DNA of 64,000 nt from Luteococcus sp048595755 (GTDB taxonomy: Bacteria; Actinomycetota; Actinomycetes; Propionibacteriales; Propionibacteriaceae): the NCBI RefSeq assembly GCF_048595755.1, contig NZ_CP184360.1:62001-126000 (forward strand). Direction: 5' to 3'. Position 1 is the stretch's first letter. Each line of letters starts with the position of its first letter. A program made the translations under genes and the position numbers. This document shows positions 50,572 through 58,898 of the stretch, piece by piece. The notes beneath the pieces were generated by a model, which saw nothing but the letters and a program-made list of their open reading frames with translations, ran no database searches and had not been told where the DNA came from.

Positions 50572-51906
50572 TCACACCAGGCCCATGGCGATCATCGCGT
50601 CGGCCACCTTGACGAAGCCGGCGATGTTGGCGCCCAGCACGTAGTCACCGGGGGCACCGTACTCCTCGGCGGTCTGGATGCAGTTGTCATGGATGTTCTC
50701 CATGATCTGCGCCAGGCGCTCCTCGGTGTACTCGAAGCTCCAGGAGTCACGCGAGGCGTTCTGCTGCATCTCCAGGGCGGAGGTGGCCACGCCACCGGCA
50801 TTGGCCGCCTTGCCGGGCGCGTAGGCCACGCCGGCATTGCGGAAGGTCTCGATGCCCTCCGGGGTGGTGGGCATGTTGGCGCCCTCGGCCACCACCTTGA
50901 CCCCGTTCTTCACCAGTTCCTTGGCGGCCGCGCCGGGCAGCTCGTTCTGGGTGGCGCAGGGCAGGGCGACGTCGGTGGGGATGTTCCACACGGTGCCGTC
51001 GGTGTGCAGGGTGGCGCTGGAGCGACGCGAGACATAGTCGGCGGCGCGCCCACGCTCCACCTCCTTGACCTGCTTGAGCAGGTCGAGGTCGATGCCGGCG
51101 GGATCATGGACATAACCCGACGAGTCGCTGAAGGAGTGCACCAGGGCACCCAGTTCCTGGGCCTTCTCGATGGCGTAGATGGCCACATTGCCGCCACCGG
51201 AGACGGTGACGCGCTGGCCCTCGAAGCTGGAGCCCTTGGCCTCCATCATCCGGTTGGCGAAGAGCACGGTGCCATAGCCGGTGGCCTCGGTACGCACCAG
51301 GGAACCACCCCAGGTCAGGCCCTTGCCGGTGAGCACGCCGGCCTCGTAGCGGTTGGTGATGCGCTTGTACTGGCCGAACAGGTAGCCGATCTCGCGGCCA
51401 CCCACGCCGATGTCACCGGCGGGCACGTCGGTGTACTCGCCCAGGTGGCGGTACAGCTCGGTCATGAAGGACTGGCAGAAGCGCATGATCTCGTGGACGC
51501 TCTTGCCGTGCGGGTCGAAGTCCGAGCCGCCCTTGCCGCCGCCGATGGGCATGCCGGTCAGGGAGTTCTTGAAGACCTGCTCGAAGCCCAGGAACTTCAC
51601 GATGCCCAGGTAGACGCTGGGGTGGAAGCGCAGGCCACCCTTGTAGGGGCCCAGGGCCGAGTTGTACTCGACGCGGAAACCGCGGTTGATCTGCACCTTG
51701 CCGTTGTCATCCATCCATGGCACGCGGAAGATGATCTGGCGCTCCGGCTCGCACATGCGCTCGAGCACGTTCGCCTCGGTGTACTGAGGGTTGCGCTTCA
51801 GGACGGGGCTCAGGCTGTCGAGCACCTCCTTGACGGCCTGGTGGAACTCCACCTCACCGGGATTGCGCTTCACGACGGTCTGGTAGACAAGGTCAAGATC
51901 AGCCAT
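50572..51906 (-). CDS. gdhA: NADP-specific glutamate dehydrogenase
   Basis: A 444-residue hexameric-type GDH that assimilates ammonia into 2-oxoglutarate with NADPH. Features: catalytic-site segment NSLTGMPIGGGKGGSDFDPHG (Lys in GGGKGG), DIGVGGREIGYLFGQYKR, the nucleotide-binding motif VTVSGGGNVAIYAIEKAQ, and a C-terminal YVLGANIAGFVKVADAM. The ATG at 51906 has AAGAAGGAG upstream. About 210 bases of leader/spacer (51907-52116) contain no gene. Isolated from its neighbours. Confidence 0.97.
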   Translation of the reverse strand: MADLDLVYQTVVKRNPGEVEFHQAVKEVLDSLSPVLKRNPQYTEANVLERMCEPERQIIFRVPWMDDNGKVQINRGFRVEYNSALGPYKGGLRFHPSVYLGIVKFLGFEQVFKNSLTGMPIGGGKGGSDFDPHGKSVHEIMRFCQSFMTELYRHLGEYTDVPAGDIGVGGREIGYLFGQYKRITNRYEAGVLTGKGLTWGGSLVRTEATGYGTVLFANRMMEAKGSSFEGQRVTVSGGGNVAIYAIEKAQELGALVHSFSDSSGYVHDPAGIDLDLLKQVKEVERGRAADYVSRRSSATLHTDGTVWNIPTDVALPCATQNELPGAAAKELVKNGVKVVAEGANMPTTPEGIETFRNAGVAYAPGKAANAGGVATSALEMQQNASRDSWSFEYTEERLAQIMENIHDNCIQTAEEYGAPGDYVLGANIAGFVKVADAMIAMGLV

Positions 51907-52116
51907 GGGGGTCTCCTTCTTCCGGACACGCTGGGCGTGTACCTCGGTATTGGCTGGCCCGGTACCGATCGGCTCCACGACGGAGGCCAACCTGCACCTG
52001 GACTGGCCCACGCATGCCGCGGGCCGAGGAGCACATTACATTTCGTCCGCCTTGTGACACACATCGACCACCATGTGAGTGGCGCGCGGGGGCTCCCGAA
52101 AGGTCCCCCGACGGGC

Positions 52117-53322
52117 TCATTTCAGCTGGGCCGCGAGCTGTCCGCAGGCACCGTCGATCTCCTGACCACGGGTGTCACGCACCGTCACCGGAATACCCCA
52201 GTTCTCCAGGGTCTTCACGAAGGCCTGCTCATCGCTCTTGCGCGACGCGGTCCACTTGGAGCCGGGAGTCGGGTTGAGCGGAATGAGGTTGACGTGCACC
52301 CAGCCCCAGTCGCCACGGGCCTTCAGGCGCCGCGCCAGCAGGGCCGCCCGCTCGGCCTGGTCATTGATGTCCTTGATGAGGATGTACTCGATCGAGACGC
52401 GTCGCTTGGTGACGCGGGCATACTCCCAGGCGGCGTCGAGGACCTCGTCCACCTTGTAGCGGGTGTTGATCGGCACGAGCTCGTCGCGCAACTCGTCGTC
52501 CGGGGCGTGCAGGCTCAACGCCAGGGTGATCGGCAGACCCTCATTGGTGAGCTGTTCGATCCGCGGCACCAGCCCCACCGTCGAGATGGTCACGCCACGC
52601 TTGCTCATCCCCAGGCCATTCGGGGTCGGGTCGGTGATGGAACGCACCGCACCCAGCACCGACTTGTAGTTGGCCAAGGGCTCACCCATGCCCATGAAGA
52701 CGATGTTGTTCACCTGGCCGACGCCACCGGGCAGCTCGCCCGACTGCAGCACCTGCTCGGCCTTCATCACCTGGGCGACGATCTCACCGGTCGACATGTT
52801 GCGCTGCAGGCCGCCCTGGCCGGTGGCGCAGAAGGGGCAGGCCATGCCGCAACCCGCCTGCGAGCTGATGCACAGGGTGGAGCGCACCTTGCCCTGCTCG
52901 GAGTCCGGCCGTCCGCGACGCACGCCGTAACGCATCAGGACCGACTCCACCAGGGAGCCGTCGTGGAGCCGCCACAGGGTCTTGACGGTGGTGTCCCCGT
53001 CGCAGCGCTGCTCGCTGAGCGGATGCAACAGTTCCGGGAAGAAGGCCTGTGCCACCTGCTCGCGTGCGTCCTTCGGTAGATCGCTCCACGTGGTCGGTTC
53101 GGACTCGAAGCGCTCGAAGAAGTGCTTGGAGATCTGCTTGGCACGAAAGGCCGGCAGACCCAGTTCCTGCACGGCGGCGACGCGCTCGTCCACCGACAGG
53201 TCGATCCAGTGCTTGGCGGGCTTGCCACGGCGTGGAGCCTGGAAGACCAGTGGAAGTTCGGTGCCCGGCTCGGCCAGCGGTTCGGCCGGCAGCACCAGCT
53301 TGGGCTGCGACGGGGTGCTCAT
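52117..53322 (-). CDS. rlmN: Dual-specificity RNA methyltransferase (23S rRNA A2503 / tRNA A37)
   Basis: A radical-SAM enzyme that makes m2A2503 in 23S rRNA and m2A37 in tRNA. The 401-residue product has the CxxxCxxC cluster motif as CGMACPFCATG, preceded by TLCISSQAG and followed by NIVFMGMGEPLANY, STVGLVPRI, and ITLALSLHAPDDELRDELVPIN. A methyl-carrier Cys is expected near DGACGQL at the C-terminus (present). The ATG at 53322 overlaps the cdsA stop by four bases, the standard cdsA-rlmN coupling. Confidence 0.97.
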   Translation of the reverse strand: MSTPSQPKLVLPAEPLAEPGTELPLVFQAPRRGKPAKHWIDLSVDERVAAVQELGLPAFRAKQISKHFFERFESEPTTWSDLPKDAREQVAQAFFPELLHPLSEQRCDGDTTVKTLWRLHDGSLVESVLMRYGVRRGRPDSEQGKVRSTLCISSQAGCGMACPFCATGQGGLQRNMSTGEIVAQVMKAEQVLQSGELPGGVGQVNNIVFMGMGEPLANYKSVLGAVRSITDPTPNGLGMSKRGVTISTVGLVPRIEQLTNEGLPITLALSLHAPDDELRDELVPINTRYKVDEVLDAAWEYARVTKRRVSIEYILIKDINDQAERAALLARRLKARGDWGWVHVNLIPLNPTPGSKWTASRKSDEQAFVKTLENWGIPVTVRDTRGQEIDGACGQLAAQLK

Positions 53323-54206
53323 GCGGCAGGCACCATCACGAACATGGCGAACCACGCCACCGGGGCTGCCACGAGCAGCGAATCGAGCCGGTCCATCACG
53401 CCTCCATGTCCTGGCAGGAAGGAACTCATGTCCTTGATGCCGACGTCCCTCTTGATCATCGATTCCACCAGGTCACCTGCGGTCCCGAAGGCCACCAGCA
53501 GCAGGCCCAGCAGCGCGCCAACGTACCACGGCGCATGGAGCAACCAGACCGCGCCGGCCGAGCCCATGGCCACCCCCGCCGCCAGGGAGCCCGCGAACCC
53601 CTCCCAGGTCTTCTTGGGGCTCACTCGCGGTGCCATCGGGTGCTTGCCCAAGAGCACACCGGCGATGTAGCCACCGGTGTCGGAGGCGATCACGCACAGC
53701 AGGAAGGTGATGATGCGGCGGGCACCGTCGTCCTCGGCCAGCATGAGGGCCACCGTGGAGCCGAGCAGTGGGATGTACCCCACCGTGAGCAGGCTTGCCG
53801 CGGTGTCGCGCACATAGCCCTCGGCACCGTGCCTCAGCCGAAGCACCAGGCAGGACAGTGCCGTGAAGGCCAGCAGGCCGATGATCCAGGTGTTCGACGG
53901 CAGATGTGGCGAGGGGCGCTGGGCTGCCTCGTAGGAGCCGAGCACCGTCAGGATCGTTCCGATCACGATGGGGACGATCTCCGAGCGTGCCCCGACGCGT
54001 TCGAAGGCGTGGTGCAGCTCGATGGCGCCCAGGCTGAGCGCCGCTGCGACGAGCAGGATGAATCCCCAGTTCCACCAGGCCAGGGTCACCACGACGCAAC
54101 CGAACAACCCCACGCCCACCGCGATCGCCGCCGGCAGGTTCCTACCTGCGCGAGAGGGTTTCGGTGGGGGCGTGAGGTCGCTGGGGGCAATCTTCTCCTG
54201 GCTCAT
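53319..54206 (-). CDS. cdsA: Phosphatidate cytidylyltransferase
   Basis: A 295-residue membrane enzyme that makes CDP-diacylglycerol from phosphatidate and CTP. About seven transmembrane segments; the CTP-transferase signature is GDLVESMIKRDVGIKDMSSF followed by LPGHGGVMDRLDSLL. The N-terminal 30 residues are polar and Pro-rich. ATG at 54206, 12 bases after frr. It overlaps rlmN at its end. Confidence 0.95.
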   Translation of the reverse strand: MSQEKIAPSDLTPPPKPSRAGRNLPAAIAVGVGLFGCVVVTLAWWNWGFILLVAAALSLGAIELHHAFERVGARSEIVPIVIGTILTVLGSYEAAQRPSPHLPSNTWIIGLLAFTALSCLVLRLRHGAEGYVRDTAASLLTVGYIPLLGSTVALMLAEDDGARRIITFLLCVIASDTGGYIAGVLLGKHPMAPRVSPKKTWEGFAGSLAAGVAMGSAGAVWLLHAPWYVGALLGLLLVAFGTAGDLVESMIKRDVGIKDMSSFLPGHGGVMDRLDSLLVAAPVAWFAMFVMVPAA

Positions 54207-54218
54207 CGGTGCGTCTGC

Positions 54219-54776
54219 TCAGACCTCGAGCAGCTCGGCTTCCTTGTTCTTGAGCAGCTCGTCGATCTGGTCGACGAACTTCTTGGTGGAGGCGTCCAGG
54301 TTCTTCTCGGCGCGGGCGGCCTCGTCCTCGCCGATCTCCTTGTCCTTCTCCAGGCGCTTGATGGCGTCATTGGCGTGGCGGCGCACGTTGCGGATGCTGA
54401 CGCGGCCCTCCTCGGCCTTGTGCTTGGCCATCTTGGTGTACTCCTTGCGGCGCTCCTCGGTCAGCGCCGGCAGGATGCAGCGGATCATGTTGCCGTCATT
54501 GGACGGGTTCACACCCAGGTCCGAGTCACGGATGGCCTTCTCGATGGCGTTGACGGCCGACCGGTCGAAGGGCGTGATGAGGATGGTGCGGGGCTCGGGC
54601 GACTGGAAGGTGGCCAGCTGCTGCAGCGGGGTCGGCGCGCCGTAGTAGTCCGCCACGATCTTGTTGAACATGGCGGGATGCGCGCGGCCGGTGCGAATGC
54701 CGGCGAACTCCTCGCGGGTGAAGTCGACGGCCGCTCCCATCTTCTTCTCGGCGTCCTTGATGATGTCGGTGATCAC
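54219..54776 (-). CDS. frr: Ribosome recycling factor
   Basis: A 185-residue factor that splits post-termination ribosomes with EF-G. The two-domain L-shape is expected; conserved segments REEFAGIRTGRAHPAMFNKI, LITPFDRSAVNAIEKAI, NDGNMIRC and the long final coiled helix are present. The start is the GTG at 54776 with AAGGA eight bases upstream. It lies between pyrH and cdsA, as usual. Confidence 0.97.
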   Translation of the reverse strand: MITDIIKDAEKKMGAAVDFTREEFAGIRTGRAHPAMFNKIVADYYGAPTPLQQLATFQSPEPRTILITPFDRSAVNAIEKAIRDSDLGVNPSNDGNMIRCILPALTEERRKEYTKMAKHKAEEGRVSIRNVRRHANDAIKRLEKDKEIGEDEAARAEKNLDASTKKFVDQIDELLKNKEAELLEV

Positions 54777-54807
54777 TGTCAGTCCTTCGGTCAGTGGTTG
54801 GTTGGGG

Positions 54808-55521
54808 TCAGCGATGGATGGTGGTGCCGATGGGCTCGCCGCCGGCGGCCTTGGCGATGTTGCCGTCCACCGTCAGGTTGAAGAAGACCATCTTGAGGTT
54901 GTTGTCACGGGCCAGCGAGATGGCGGCGGCATCGGCCACCTTCAGGTCCTTGGCCAGGTAATCGTCGTAGCTCAGGTCGTCGAACATCACGGCGTCGGGA
55001 TTGGTGTTCGGGTCGGAGTCGAAGACGCCGTCGACGCCCTGCTTGCCCATCAGCAGGGCCTCACAGCCGATCTCCAGTGCGCGCTGGGCCGAGACGGTGT
55101 CGGTGGAGAAGTACGGCATGCCGGCACCGGCACCGAAGATGACCACGCGTCCCTTCTCCAGGTGGCGCACGGCGCGACGCGGGATGTACGGCTCGGCCAC
55201 CTGCGTCATGGTGATGGCGCTCTGCACCCGGGTCGGCACACCGGCCTTCTCGCAGAAGTCCTGCAGCGCGATGGCATTCATCACCGTGCCGAGCATGCCC
55301 ATGTAGTCGGCGCGCTCACGCTCCATGCCGTTCTGGCTCAGCTCCGCACCGCGGAAGAAGTTGCCACCGCCCACGACGATGGCCACCTGCACGCCGCTGT
55401 TGGCGACCTCGGCAACCTGACGCGCGATGTTGGAGACCACGGCCGGGTCCACGCCGATCTTTCCTCCGCCGAAGACCTCGCCGGACAGTTTCAGCAGCAC
55501 TCGGTTGTAGGGCTTGCTCAC
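54808..55521 (-). CDS. pyrH: UMP kinase
   Basis: A 237-residue UMP-specific kinase of the amino-acid-kinase fold. Motifs: VLLKLSGEVFGGG (N-terminal Lys loop), VVGGGNFFRGAELSQNGMERERAD, ITMTQVAEPYIPRRAVRHLEKGRVVIFGAGAGMPYFSTDT and DDLSYDDYLAKDLKV, DAAAISLARDNNL. The GTG at 55521 is set by GAGGAGG at a short spacing; an upstream ATG is in a non-family stretch. tsf is upstream with a strong terminator between, so pyrH should have its own promoter in 55522-55673. Confidence 0.97.
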   Translation of the reverse strand: MSKPYNRVLLKLSGEVFGGGKIGVDPAVVSNIARQVAEVANSGVQVAIVVGGGNFFRGAELSQNGMERERADYMGMLGTVMNAIALQDFCEKAGVPTRVQSAITMTQVAEPYIPRRAVRHLEKGRVVIFGAGAGMPYFSTDTVSAQRALEIGCEALLMGKQGVDGVFDSDPNTNPDAVMFDDLSYDDYLAKDLKVADAAAISLARDNNLKMVFFNLTVDGNIAKAAGGEPIGTTIHR

Positions 55522-55673
55522 GATTCCTCCTCGTTCGACCACGCCGGCCGTAGACCCGCAGGCGGGCGGTCCTCCCGAACAGACCGACGGCATGCGCCAC
55601 ACCGAGGCGTGGCTCCCGGTCACTCTACTGAACTTTGGCCGTCCCGTCGGAATCGGGCCCGCTGCGGCAACGA

Positions 55674-55711
55674 CAATGGGGAGGATCCTGTTGCCAGGAT
55701 CCTCCCCATTG
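55674..55711 (-). terminator. Strong terminator after tsf
   Basis: A perfect 17-bp stem (CAATGGGGAGGATCCTG and its complement) and a 4-base loop, 13 bases beyond the tsf stop. Confidence 0.92.
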
Positions 55712-55723
55712 GGAGTTCGGTGA

Positions 55724-56533
55724 TCAGGCGCCAGCCGAGAGACGCACGAAGCGGGTCACCTTGACACCAGCGGCGTCGAGGAGCTGACCAACGGTCTTCT
55801 TGTCGTCGCTGACGGCGGGCTGCTCGACCAGGCAGACGTCCTTGTAGAAGCCACCCAGACGACCCTCGACGATGCGGTCGATGATCTTCTCGGGCTTGCC
55901 CTCCTCCAGAGCGGTCTCCTTGGCGATGCGAGCCTCCTTCTCCACGACCTCGGCCGGAACGTCCTCGCGCGAGACGTACTGGGGCTGCATCGAGGCGATC
56001 TGCAGGGCAACGCTGTGCACCAGGGCCTCGTCGTCACCGGAGTACTCGACGAGCACACCGACCTGCGGCGGCAGGTCCTGCGAGCGACGGTGCAGGTAGG
56101 TGTGGGTCTCGCCCTCGTAGGAGACGGCGTCCTTGAGCTCGAGCTTCTCGCCGATCTTGGTGGCCAGGGCCTCGACGGCCTCGGCCACGGTGCCGTTCTC
56201 CAGCGCAACCGCATTGGCCTGCTCGACGCCATTGGCACCGGCAGCGGCCACGGCCTGGACGATCTGGTCGGCCAGGGCGATGAACTCGGCGTTCTTGGCG
56301 ACGAAGTCGGTCTCGGAACCGAGCTGGATCAGGCTCTTGCCCGAGGCAGCGACGATGCCATTGCTGGCCTCGCGGTCCGAACGCTTGGCCATCTTGGCCT
56401 GACCGGTGACGCGAAGGATCTCGATCGCGCGCTCGAAGTCGCCCTCGGCCTCGGTCAGGGCCTTCTTGGCATCCATCATTCCGGCGCCGGTGGCGTCGCG
56501 GAGCTTCTTCACATCTGCGGCGGTGATTGCCAT
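55724..56533 (-). CDS. tsf: Elongation factor Ts
   Basis: A 269-residue nucleotide-exchange factor for EF-Tu. Motifs: the N-terminal UBA-like helix KKLRDATGAGMMDAKKALTEA, then GSETDFVAKNAEF, and a C-terminal VSREDVPAEVVEKEARIAKE region of the dimerisation domain. ATG at 56533; lies 33 bases after rpsB, forming an rpsB-tsf unit with the terminator at 55674-55711. Confidence 0.97.
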   Translation of the reverse strand: MAITAADVKKLRDATGAGMMDAKKALTEAEGDFERAIEILRVTGQAKMAKRSDREASNGIVAASGKSLIQLGSETDFVAKNAEFIALADQIVQAVAAAGANGVEQANAVALENGTVAEAVEALATKIGEKLELKDAVSYEGETHTYLHRRSQDLPPQVGVLVEYSGDDEALVHSVALQIASMQPQYVSREDVPAEVVEKEARIAKETALEEGKPEKIIDRIVEGRLGGFYKDVCLVEQPAVSDDKKTVGQLLDAAGVKVTRFVRLSAGA

Positions 56534-56566
56534 GTCAGTTTCCGTTCTTGGAAGTGGGTTTGACGA

Positions 56567-57496
56567 TCAGTTGGCTTCGGGAGCGGCCTCGGCGGCGGGA
56601 GCCTCGGCAGCCTCGGGGGCGGCGTCGGCGGTGGGGGCCTCCGGGGTGGCCTCGGCGGCAGGAGCCTCCGGAGCAGCCTCGGTGGCAGGGGCCTCCGGGG
56701 TGGCCTCGGCGGCGGGAGCCTGCTTGGCGCCCTCTCCGGCCAGCAGCTCCTTCTCCCAGTCGGCCAGCGGCTCGGCCGGGGCGTCGGTGCTGGCGGCATT
56801 GCCACCGGAGCGCTGCAGCAGGCCGTCGGCGGCAGCGTCGGCGATGATGCGGGTCAGCAGCGAGACCGAACGGATTGCGTCGTCATTGCCCGGGATCGGG
56901 AAGTCGACCTCGTCGGGATCGCAGTTGGTGTCGAGGATGGCGACGACGGGGATGCGCAGCTTGCGCGCCTCGTCGATGGCCAGGTGCTCCTTCTTGGTGT
57001 CGACGATCCAGACGGCCTGCGGGGCGCGGGCCATGTCACGGATGCCGCCCAGGGTCTTCTCCAGCTTGTCCTTCTCACGCTTGAGGCCCAGGAGCTCCTT
57101 CTTGGTGAGGCCGGAGGCCGCCACGTTCTCGAAGTCCATGGCCTCGAGTTCCTTCAGGCGCTGCACGCGCTTGATGACGGTCTGGTAGTTGGTCAGCATG
57201 CCGCCGAGCCAACGCTGGTTGATGTAGGGCATGCCCACGCGGGTCGCCTGCTCGGCGATGGCCTCCTGGGCCTGCTTCTTGGTGCCCACGAACAGGATCT
57301 GGCCGCCCCGGGCGACGGTCTCCTTGACGAAGGCGTAGGCCTTGTCGATGTAGGTCAGCGACTGCTGCAGGTCGATGATGTAGATGCCATTGCGCTCGGT
57401 GAAGATGAAGCGCTTCATCTTGGGGTTCCAGCGGCGGGTCTGGTGTCCGAAGTGGACACCGCTCTCGAGCAGCTGGCGAGTGGTGACGACGGCCAT
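56567..57496 (-). CDS. rpsB: 30S ribosomal protein S2 with a long Ala/Pro/Glu tail
   Basis: A 309-residue S2; the core (1-255) is typical (MLESGVHFGHQTRRWNPKMK-like start, YVDLQQSLTYIDKAYAFVKE, FVGTKKQAQEAIAEQA, INQRWLGGMLTN, IPGNDDAI). The last 50 residues are a low-complexity repeat of APAAEATPEAP-type units, an extension seen in some actinobacterial S2. The ATG at 57496 is the first supported start: an upstream reading extends through the leader without homology. A promoter is predicted at 57685-57714. Confidence 0.96.
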   Translation of the reverse strand: MAVVTTRQLLESGVHFGHQTRRWNPKMKRFIFTERNGIYIIDLQQSLTYIDKAYAFVKETVARGGQILFVGTKKQAQEAIAEQATRVGMPYINQRWLGGMLTNYQTVIKRVQRLKELEAMDFENVAASGLTKKELLGLKREKDKLEKTLGGIRDMARAPQAVWIVDTKKEHLAIDEARKLRIPVVAILDTNCDPDEVDFPIPGNDDAIRSVSLLTRIIADAAADGLLQRSGGNAASTDAPAEPLADWEKELLAGEGAKQAPAAEATPEAPATEAAPEAPAAEATPEAPTADAAPEAAEAPAAEAAPEAN

Positions 57497-57827
57497 GGCC
57501 GGTCCTTTCTCTCGTGGACGCACTGCGCCCACACGGTTCCAAACGGGAAGCCGAGATCTTCGACTCCCACCCTGATGCGCCGTCCGCCACCGCCCACGGT
57601 GTGGGACCGCTGGTGACAAGACCCCAGGTTTTCTGGGTTGGACGCATGCGAAGTCAGCTCGAAGTCGGTTCGAGCTGCGCTGGCATTCTATGCCCGCAAC
57701 ATTCCAGTCACCAAACCGAACCGGCTGGCCGAGAGCCGGCTTTTCCACAGCCACCGCTTGCCGAGGAATTGTCCACAGCGCGCCCCGAGTTCGGCGGTCA
57801 CGACTGCGGCCTGCACACACTGCCGGC
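57497..57827 (-). other. rpsB leader and divergent M23 peptidase spacer
   Basis: About 331 bases without a gene. On the minus strand TTGGTG (57714-57709) and TAGAAT (57690-57685) with an 18-base spacer form the best -35/-10 pair in the window; transcription would give a leader of about 180 bases before rpsB. No riboswitch could be confirmed. No Shine-Dalgarno or clear -10 was seen for the plus-strand M23 gene. Confidence 0.5.
57685..57714 (-). promoter_or_regulatory. Candidate promoter of rpsB-tsf
   Basis: Minus-strand TTGGTG, 18 bases, then TAGAAT. It fits a housekeeping sigma factor promoter. Confidence 0.55.
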
Positions 57828-58868
57828 ATGACCACTCACCATGCAGTTTCCCAGGGGCTGGATGGCACCTCGGCTCCCCAGGGGCCGGTCGCCACCCCGA
57901 CCGGGCCGGCAGCGGAATCTCACCCCCGCACCGGGGCGGCCTGGTGCGGGCTGTTGACTCTGTTGCTGGCCTTGCTGACCCTGCCGGCTGCGGCCGCCCC
58001 ACCGCTCCCCCCGCCCTTGCTGCGGCCGCCGGTGCCGGGCGCGGTGATGCGTGAGTTCGCGGCCCCGGCACAACGGTGGGGCGCGGGCCATCGCGGCGTC
58101 GACCTGCTGGCGCCACCCGGCACCCAGGTGCTGGCCGGCGCGGACGGAGTGGTGGCCTTCGCGGGCACCGTGGTCGACCGTCAGGTGCTGAGCCTGGAGA
58201 TCGCTCACGGCTATCGCCTCACCCACGAGCCGGTGAGGGCGCTGGTGCGCCCCGGCCAACGGGTGGTGGCAGGGCAGGTGATCGGGGTGGTGCTGGCCGG
58301 TGAGGCCCTGCACTGGGGGCTCAAGCACGGCAAGGACTACCTGGATCCCACCACCCGCCTGCGTCAGGACTCCGAGGTCCGGCTGTTGCCCGAGGGCTTG
58401 CCGGCACCCCCGGCGCGGCCCTCGACGGTCTCCCTGCCGCCGCTGCTGTCGGCCGGTCCGCTGCCGGCCGCCTCGTCGGGCCTGGTCCGCCCGGTGGCGG
58501 GCCCGCACACGTCGCGCTTCGGCCCCCGCCTGCACCCGGTGCTGGGCGTGTGGAAGCTGCATGACGGCCTGGACTACGGCGCCGCCTGCGGCACACCGGT
58601 GCGCTCGTCGGCAGCGGGCAGGGTGGTGCAGGTGCAGCGTCACATCGCCTACGGCAACCGCGTGGTGGTGGACCATGGCACCATCAAGGGCCGGGCAGTG
58701 CGCACCTCCTACAACCACTTGGCCGGGCTCGACGTCAGTCCCGGCGCGGTCCTGTCCCAGGGGCAGCAGCTGGGGCGGGTGGGCAACACGGGCTATTCCA
58801 CCGGATGCCACCTGCACCACATGGTGTGGGCCGACGGGGCTCTGCAGGACCCGCAGCAGTGGCTGTGA
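57828..58868 (+). CDS. Exported tandem M23 (LytM-like) peptidase
   Basis: A 346-residue protein with a hydrophobic segment (GLLTLLLALLTLPAAAA, about 41-57), so it is probably exported. It has two M23 domains. The first (about 72-175: GHRGVDLLAPPGTQVLAGADG ... LHWGLKHGKDYLDP) resembles the short actinobacterial M23 form. The second (about 225-345: RFGPRLHPVLGVWKLHDGLDYGAACGTPV ... CHLHHMVW) has the complete H-x3-D and HxH zinc ligands. The start ATG at 57828 lies just after the divergent rpsB promoter. M23 enzymes cut peptidoglycan cross-links; the tandem arrangement is unusual. Convergent with xerC. Confidence 0.85.
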   Translation: MTTHHAVSQGLDGTSAPQGPVATPTGPAAESHPRTGAAWCGLLTLLLALLTLPAAAAPPLPPPLLRPPVPGAVMREFAAPAQRWGAGHRGVDLLAPPGTQVLAGADGVVAFAGTVVDRQVLSLEIAHGYRLTHEPVRALVRPGQRVVAGQVIGVVLAGEALHWGLKHGKDYLDPTTRLRQDSEVRLLPEGLPAPPARPSTVSLPPLLSAGPLPAASSGLVRPVAGPHTSRFGPRLHPVLGVWKLHDGLDYGAACGTPVRSSAAGRVVQVQRHIAYGNRVVVDHGTIKGRAVRTSYNHLAGLDVSPGAVLSQGQQLGRVGNTGYSTGCHLHHMVWADGALQDPQQWL

Positions 58869-58898
58869 CAGTGGTGAGCCCCTACCTCAGGCCCGGTC

